64,000 nt of DNA from Anaerolineales bacterium (GTDB taxonomy: Bacteria > Chloroflexota > Anaerolineae > Anaerolineales > Villigracilaceae). Location: positions 62,001 through 126,000 of the forward strand of contig JANJTV010000085.1 of assembly GCA_024710905.1 (NCBI GenBank), in the 5' to 3' direction. Shown piece after piece: positions 60,037-64,000 of this stretch. A program made the translations under genes and the position numbers. Numbering within the stretch: the stretch's first letter is position 1; the number at the start of each line of letters is the position of its first letter. The notes below the pieces were generated by a model, which worked only from the letters and a program-made list of their open reading frames with translations, made no database searches and was not told the DNA's origin.

Positions 60037-60497
60037 TGAAAGTTTTTACCATCGCTCCCGATTTTGAATTAAACGATTACAACGATAACCCTGTGCGGCT
60101 GGCGCAGTTCAATAAACAAAAACACATTGTGCTGGTCTTCCTGCGCGGCTTTGTCTGACCTCATTGCCGCGCCCATCTCGACCGTTTACGGGATGACTAT
60201 GCCGGTTTCACCGCGCGTGACGCGGAAATTATTGCCATCGGGCCGGATGGCCCCAATGCCTACCGGCGTTATTTCACGGAAAATAACCTGCCGTTCATTG
60301 GCCTGCCTGACCCAACCCATAAAGTAGCCAACCTGTACGGGCAGGAATGGAATATTTTCAAACTTGGGCGTGTTCCGGCCCTGCTGGTGGTGGATAAAAA
60401 TAGTAATATTCGTTACCAGCATTATGGCGAATCGATGAAGGATATTCCTGAAAACAGCCTGCTATTTGAACTGCTGGACAAGATGAACTTGGAGTAA
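60036..60497 (+). CDS. Peroxiredoxin-like selenoprotein (in-frame TGA read as selenocysteine)
   Basis: Reading from the ATG at 60036 gives MKVFTIAPDFELNDYNDNPV and then FLRGFV, a TGA at 60156-60158, and PHCRAHLDRLRDDYAGF. The same frame stays open for 112 more codons to a TAA, giving 153 residues of AhpC/TSA (thioredoxin-fold) type: IIAIGPDGPNAYRRYF, PFIGLPDPTHKVANLYGQ and VPALLVVDKNSNIRYQHYG follow in the family order. The TGA falls at residue 41, where relatives have the catalytic cysteine of RGF-x-CPxC, so the active site would be U-P-H-C. A 7-bp hairpin with one G-U pair (60174-60180 with 60189-60195, 8-base loop) starts 16 bases after the TGA, a position allowed for a bacterial SECIS. 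The ATG overlaps the upstream stop. The alternative is a recent nonsense mutation. Confidence 0.82.
60174..60195 (+). promoter_or_regulatory. Candidate bacterial SECIS hairpin
   Basis: CATCTCG (60174-60180) pairs with CGGGATG (60189-60195) around the loop ACCGTTTA. The loop lies 23-30 bases after the TGA. The loop has a G, though not among its first two bases as in the strict consensus, so the match is partial. Another pairing inside the loop region is possible. Confidence 0.45.
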
Positions 60498-60501
60498 CCC
60501 A

Positions 60502-61557
60502 ATGCCAGATCAAGCGCAACCCGGCCCGATTGCCTTCCTTGGCTCCGGCGAAACCTCGCTGGCGGGCGGGCGAATCTTTGAACACCTGGCTCGCCAGGCT
60601 TCTGAATCGCTGCGCATAGCCGTGCTGGAGACGCCCGCGGGGTTTGAATTAAACTCGGCCCAGGTGGCCGGGCGGGTTGCCGATTATCTCTCTACACGGC
60701 TGCAAAACTATAAACCGGTGGTGGAGGTCATCCCGGCCCGCAAGCGCAACACGGCGTACAGCCCCGACGACCCGGAAATCCTTTCCCCGCTGGCCGAGGC
60801 CAACTTCATCTTTATGGGGCCGGGCAGCCCAACGTACGCCATTCGCCAGCTCAAAGACAGCCTGGCCTGGGACCTGATTCGCGCCCGCCACCGCCAGGGG
60901 GCTACCCTGGTTTTTGCCAGTGCAGCCACCATTGCCGTCAGTCAGTGCGCCCTGCCGGTCTATGAAATTTACAAAGTTGGCATGGATGTCCACGCCCCGC
61001 CCGGTCTGGGCATCTTTGACGACTTTGGCGTTCTCCTGTCTTTTGTGCCGCACTGGAACAATGCCGAAGGCGGGGCCGACCTTGACACCAGTCGCTGTTT
61101 TATTGGCCTGGAACGTTTCGATGAATGGAGCGGGCAACTTCCCGAGAACCACACCACCCTGGGGCTCGATGAGCATACCGGCATCATCCTCGACTTTACC
61201 GCAGGGAGTGCCAGCGTAATGGGTGTCAGTTCTGTGACGCTTTCGCGCAGGGATGCGCCAAAAATTTACCCGGCGGGCAGCACGTTTGGCCTGGATGAAA
61301 TTGGGCGCTTTACCCTGCCAACCAATCCCGCCGCCGGGATTTCCCCGGACGCCTGGCAGATGGCCGCAGACTCCCCCCAGTCGCCTCCCGTTGAGCAGGT
61401 TCCACCGCCTCCCGAGTTGGTTTCGCTGGCCGAAGCCCGCCAGCAGGCCCGCGCCGCAAAGGATTGGCCAGCCGCCGATGACTATCGTCGGCAGATCGAA
61501 GCACTTGGCTGGCTGGTCACCGACACCCCAGCAGGTCCGCAATTGAGTAAGAAATAA
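60502..61557 (+). CDS. PepE/cyanophycinase-like protein with a CysRS-like C-terminal tail
   Basis: A 351-aa protein. Residues 8-280 follow the class I glutamine amidotransferase-like fold of the S51 peptidase/cyanophycinase group (GPIAFLGSGETSLAGG, ANFIFMGPGSPTYAIRQL). The nucleophile region is LVFASAATIAVS, in place of the usual G-x-S-A-G, so peptidase activity is doubtful. The last 45 residues (SLAEARQQARAAKDWPAADD then YRRQIEALGWLVTDTPAGP) closely resemble the C-terminal tail of cysteinyl-tRNA synthetases. It is the last gene of the operon before a strong terminator. Confidence 0.78.
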   Translation: MPDQAQPGPIAFLGSGETSLAGGRIFEHLARQASESLRIAVLETPAGFELNSAQVAGRVADYLSTRLQNYKPVVEVIPARKRNTAYSPDDPEILSPLAEANFIFMGPGSPTYAIRQLKDSLAWDLIRARHRQGATLVFASAATIAVSQCALPVYEIYKVGMDVHAPPGLGIFDDFGVLLSFVPHWNNAEGGADLDTSRCFIGLERFDEWSGQLPENHTTLGLDEHTGIILDFTAGSASVMGVSSVTLSRRDAPKIYPAGSTFGLDEIGRFTLPTNPAAGISPDAWQMAADSPQSPPVEQVPPPPELVSLAEARQQARAAKDWPAADDYRRQIEALGWLVTDTPAGPQLSKK

Positions 61558-61559
61558 GT

Positions 61560-61600
61560 CATGTCAGGGTATGTTTCAAACTACCCTGACATGCTTTTGT
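61560..61600 (+). terminator. Terminator of the UDG-selenoprotein operon
   Basis: A perfect 12-bp stem (61560-61571 with 61582-61593) and a 10-base loop are followed by CTTTTGTT. It starts three bases after the last gene. Confidence 0.88.
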
Positions 61601-61612
61601 TAAGAAATACGA

Positions 61613-61618
61613 TAAAAT
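61613..61618 (+). promoter_or_regulatory. -10 box of the nucleoside phosphorylase promoter
   Basis: TAAAAT lies 35 bases before the ATG at 61654. A leader with TAAGGGAA serves as ribosome binding site. Confidence 0.45.
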
Positions 61619-61653
61619 ACCCTTGTTCGACACATCTCTTAAGGGAACAATTC

Positions 61654-62949
61654 ATGCGCGCAGTCGACATCATCATCAAAAAACGGGATCACGGCGTATT
61701 GACACGCGATGAGATCAACTTCTTCGTGGCGGGTTATACGCGCGGCGATATTCCCGATTACCAGGCTGCCTCCTTTGCCATGGCTGTTCTCCTCAATGGC
61801 ATGACCGACCAGGAAACCACCGACCTTACCCTGGCTATGGCGCTTTCCGGCGTCATGCTCGATTTGTCGGATACGGTCGGCGTGGTTGTTGACAAGCATT
61901 CTTCCGGCGGGGTGGGCGACAAGACCACCCTCTCCGTGTTGCCCATGGTGGCTGCGTGTGGCCTGCCGGTCGGCAAAATGTCTGGCCGCGGGCTAGGCTT
62001 TAGCGGCGGCACGCTCGACAAACTGGAATCGATTCCCGGCTTTCGTGTGAATCTGACCACTGACGAATTCAAGAAACAGTTAAAAGAAATTGGCGTTGTG
62101 CTGACTGGCCAGTCGCTTGACCTGGCTCCTGCCGACGGGAAGTTGTACGCCCTGCGGGATGTCACAGGTACAGTCGACTCTATTCCGTTGATTGCTTCTT
62201 CGATTATGTGTAAAAAACTGGCGGGCGGCGCGCACGCCATTGTGCTGGATGTAAAAGTAGGCAATGGCGCCTTCATGACCGATCTGGAAAAAGCCCGCCA
62301 CTTGGCCACCCTGATGACCTCAATTGGCAGGCTGGCCGGGCGCGAGGTTGTCACCCTGCTGGGGGATATGAACCAACCCCTCGGTATGGCGGTTGGCAAT
62401 GCCCTGGAACTGCGCGAAGCTGTGGAAACCCTGCAGGGCAAGGGCGGCGAAGAATACACCGAACATTGCCTGGTGGTCGGTACGCATATGTTAATCCTTG
62501 GCAAACTTGCCGCCAACGAGCAGGAAGCCCGCGCCATGCTGGAGAAAAGCATTGTCTCCGGGGCGGCTTTTGAGAAATTCAGGCAGTTGGTGACCGCCCA
62601 AGGTGGGGATGTCTCAGTGATTGATGACCTGAACCAACTGCCTGCCGCCCCTGTCCGTGTGGATGTTTTGGCGGAACAAACCGGCTGGCTGGCTGGCCTG
62701 CACGCCCGTACCATCGGCGAGGCTTCGGTGGTGTTGGGCGCTGGCCGCGCCAAGAAAACCGATTCGATTGACCATTCTGTAGGTTTCGTCTTCCATAAAA
62801 AAGTAGGCGATGCCATAGAAAAGGGCCAGCCGCTTTGCACTATCCATGCTACCAGCAGGGAAGCAGCCCGTGTGGCGGGGGAAAGCATCCGGGCAGCCTG
62901 CCAGTACAGCGAATCCCCCGTTCAACCGCTGCCTCACTTCCACATTTAA
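61654..62949 (+). CDS. Pyrimidine-nucleoside (thymidine) phosphorylase
   Basis: A 431-aa enzyme that splits pyrimidine nucleosides with phosphate. The signature SGRGLGFSGGTLDKLESI and the phosphate loop KHSSGGVGDKTTLSVLPMV are intact. A C-terminal alpha/beta domain ends near VQPLPHFHI. Thymidine-specific DeoA and broader Pdp enzymes cannot be separated by eye. The ATG at 61654 gives the standard start MRAVDIIIKKRDHGVLTRDE; the frame is open 31 codons further upstream through the terminator hairpin and is not coding there. Confidence 0.95.
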   Translation: MRAVDIIIKKRDHGVLTRDEINFFVAGYTRGDIPDYQAASFAMAVLLNGMTDQETTDLTLAMALSGVMLDLSDTVGVVVDKHSSGGVGDKTTLSVLPMVAACGLPVGKMSGRGLGFSGGTLDKLESIPGFRVNLTTDEFKKQLKEIGVVLTGQSLDLAPADGKLYALRDVTGTVDSIPLIASSIMCKKLAGGAHAIVLDVKVGNGAFMTDLEKARHLATLMTSIGRLAGREVVTLLGDMNQPLGMAVGNALELREAVETLQGKGGEEYTEHCLVVGTHMLILGKLAANEQEARAMLEKSIVSGAAFEKFRQLVTAQGGDVSVIDDLNQLPAAPVRVDVLAEQTGWLAGLHARTIGEASVVLGAGRAKKTDSIDHSVGFVFHKKVGDAIEKGQPLCTIHATSREAARVAGESIRAACQYSESPVQPLPHFHI

Positions 62950-63022
62950 TCATCCTGAAAATTATGCTGAACTTGCGTAAAACCAAAGATTGTTGCATAC
63001 TTGTACAAGGAGTATCACTCGA

Positions 63023-64000
63023 ATGAGCAAAGTTGCCTTGCGCCTGTACAACCGGGAGATTGAGACCCTGATCGACCAGGGTCACCTTGAGGAGGCGGTT
63101 GCCCACTGCCAGCACATCCTGAAGGTTTTTCCCAAACATATCGACACCTACCGGCTGCTCGGCAAGGCGTATATGGAAGCCCATCGTTATAACGATGCGG
63201 TGGATATCTTCCAGCGGGTGTTAATGGCTGTGCCGGATGATTTTGTTTCGCACCTTGGCATGAGCCTGATTCGTGACGAACAAAAAGACCTGGATGGCGC
63301 GATCTGGCATATGGAGCGCGCCTTTGAGATTAACCCCTCCAATGTGGGTGTGCAGAACGAACTGCGCCGCCTGTATGGCCGCCGCGACGGCCTGGAGCCG
63401 CCCAAAATTCGCCTGACGCGCGGTGCACTGGCCCAGATGTACTCGAAAGGTGGGCAATACCAGCAGGCGATTGCTGAAATTAAATCGGTCCTGGCTGAAG
63501 ACCCCACCCGCACTGACCTGAAATTATTACTTGCTCGCACGTACTTTCTGGCCGGTCAGAAGGTGGAGGCCACTGAGGCCTGCACTGACCTGCTGACCCA
63601 GTACCCCTTTACGTTGGATGCCAACCGGATCCTCGTGCAAATCTTGCCGGGCACCAGCATGGCCGCCAGTGTGGAAACCTATCGCAAGCGCGCGCAGGGG
63701 CTTGATCCCTACGCGGCCCTGGCCACCCAGGATATCTTTGACACGGCCAGCGTGCAGGATAATGCCATCTCGGTAGACCGGCTGGAGTATGACCCCAATA
63801 GCCAGCCTGCCTGGTCGACAGAGCCGCAATCCTCTTCGTCTGGCGAAGGCGGCGAGACCATCCCGGATTGGATGAAATCCTCCGGTTGGGGACCCTCTAC
63901 TGGCGAATTCCAGGACGGTCCGATGAGCCTTGAGGATGAATCCTCCACCTCTGCCGCTGGCGGCGAATTGGCTGCTGCTGAAATCCCGGATTGGCTGAAA
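63023..64000 (+). CDS. TPR repeat protein (truncated by the window end)
   Basis: The first 326 residues of a protein that continues beyond the window. TPR repeats fill about residues 1-210 (EEAVAHCQHILKVFPKHIDT, YRLLGKAYMEAHRYNDAVDI and later GQYQQAIAEIKSVLAEDPTR). The rest is a Ser/Gly/Glu-rich linker with a repeated short motif, ETIPDWMK near residue 280 and EIPDWLK at the end. Such I-P-D-W-(M/L)-K repeats probably form short binding segments. A GCATACT box at about 62996 and an AAGGAG site lie upstream. Confidence 0.85.
   Translation, partial: MSKVALRLYNREIETLIDQGHLEEAVAHCQHILKVFPKHIDTYRLLGKAYMEAHRYNDAVDIFQRVLMAVPDDFVSHLGMSLIRDEQKDLDGAIWHMERAFEINPSNVGVQNELRRLYGRRDGLEPPKIRLTRGALAQMYSKGGQYQQAIAEIKSVLAEDPTRTDLKLLLARTYFLAGQKVEATEACTDLLTQYPFTLDANRILVQILPGTSMAASVETYRKRAQGLDPYAALATQDIFDTASVQDNAISVDRLEYDPNSQPAWSTEPQSSSSGEGGETIPDWMKSSGWGPSTGEFQDGPMSLEDESSTSAAGGELAAAEIPDWLK

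Noticed and set aside
60127-60327. A 66-codon frame overlapping the TGA region.
   Set aside because: It is in a different frame from the peroxiredoxin motifs and has no family features.
1-64000. CRISPR arrays, tRNA or rRNA genes, insertion sequences, prophage.
   Set aside because: Gaps between genes were read for repeat-spacer patterns, cloverleaf ends with CCA-type acceptors and transposase motifs; none was found. Short or divergent tRNA genes cannot be fully excluded without a dedicated scan.

Overview
The window looks like a chromosomal segment of a Chloroflexota bacterium, probably class Anaerolineae. This is an inference from gene content, not from a marker gene: large nucleotide cyclase-ATPase-TPR proteins, an Asp23-NusB-Tat operon, a YceD-like gene joined to the primary sigma factor gene, and many transcripts that seem to begin at or within a few bases of the start codon. 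Base composition is moderately GC-rich and coding density is high. No rRNA, tRNA, CRISPR array, prophage or insertion sequence was recognised. No gene-free stretch exceeds 300 bases; the longest, 31686-31942, holds a promoter and a hairpin.

Layout. 1-3.6 kb (minus): prfA, then a uvrC / response-regulator / small membrane protein operon. 3.6-13.7 kb: a Ser/Thr kinase divergent from two tandem cyclase-ATPase-TPR regulators, followed by pncC and a nucleosidase. 13.8-22.8 kb (minus): metG, yceD-sigA, an FAD oxidoreductase and FMN-binding protein pair, and a sugar mutase / tatD / prenyl synthase operon. 22.8-26.6 kb: an RNA methyltransferase divergent from a cysteine desulfurase-mnmA tRNA thiolation pair. 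26.6-31.7 kb: cold shock protein, S9 peptidase, TrmI, Nudix and L25. 31.9-37.1 kb: a spermidine-synthase-like membrane protein, then the fabG-asp23-nusB-tatB-tatC operon. 37.2-46.5 kb: a secreted multi-domain carbohydrate-active protein, a hydrolase/acyl-CoA ligase fusion, a YHYH lipoprotein, upp and an aldo/keto reductase.

46.6-49.1 kb is an AT-richer island with three toxin-antitoxin-type loci and two direct copies of a 32-bp repeat. 49.1-51.4 kb is a five-gene operon of zinc-ribbon and membrane proteins of unknown role. 51.4-53.6 kb encodes an unusual AAC(3)-aminopeptidase fusion. 53.7-56.1 kb is ruvB-DUF2905-queA. 57.2-61.6 kb is a plus-strand operon with a UDGb-type uracil-DNA glycosylase, two alpha/beta hydrolases, a peroxiredoxin-like gene with an in-frame TGA exactly at the active-site cysteine (probable selenoprotein, 60036-60497), and a PepE-like protein with a CysRS-like tail. 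The window ends with a pyrimidine nucleoside phosphorylase and a truncated TPR protein.

The most notable observation is the probable selenoprotein, which ordinary gene calling would miss or call a pseudogene. Other items worth attention are the apparently inactivated cyclase domain in one of the two tandem regulators, the repeat-flanked toxin-antitoxin island, the domain fusions, and the recurrent leaderless promoter layout.
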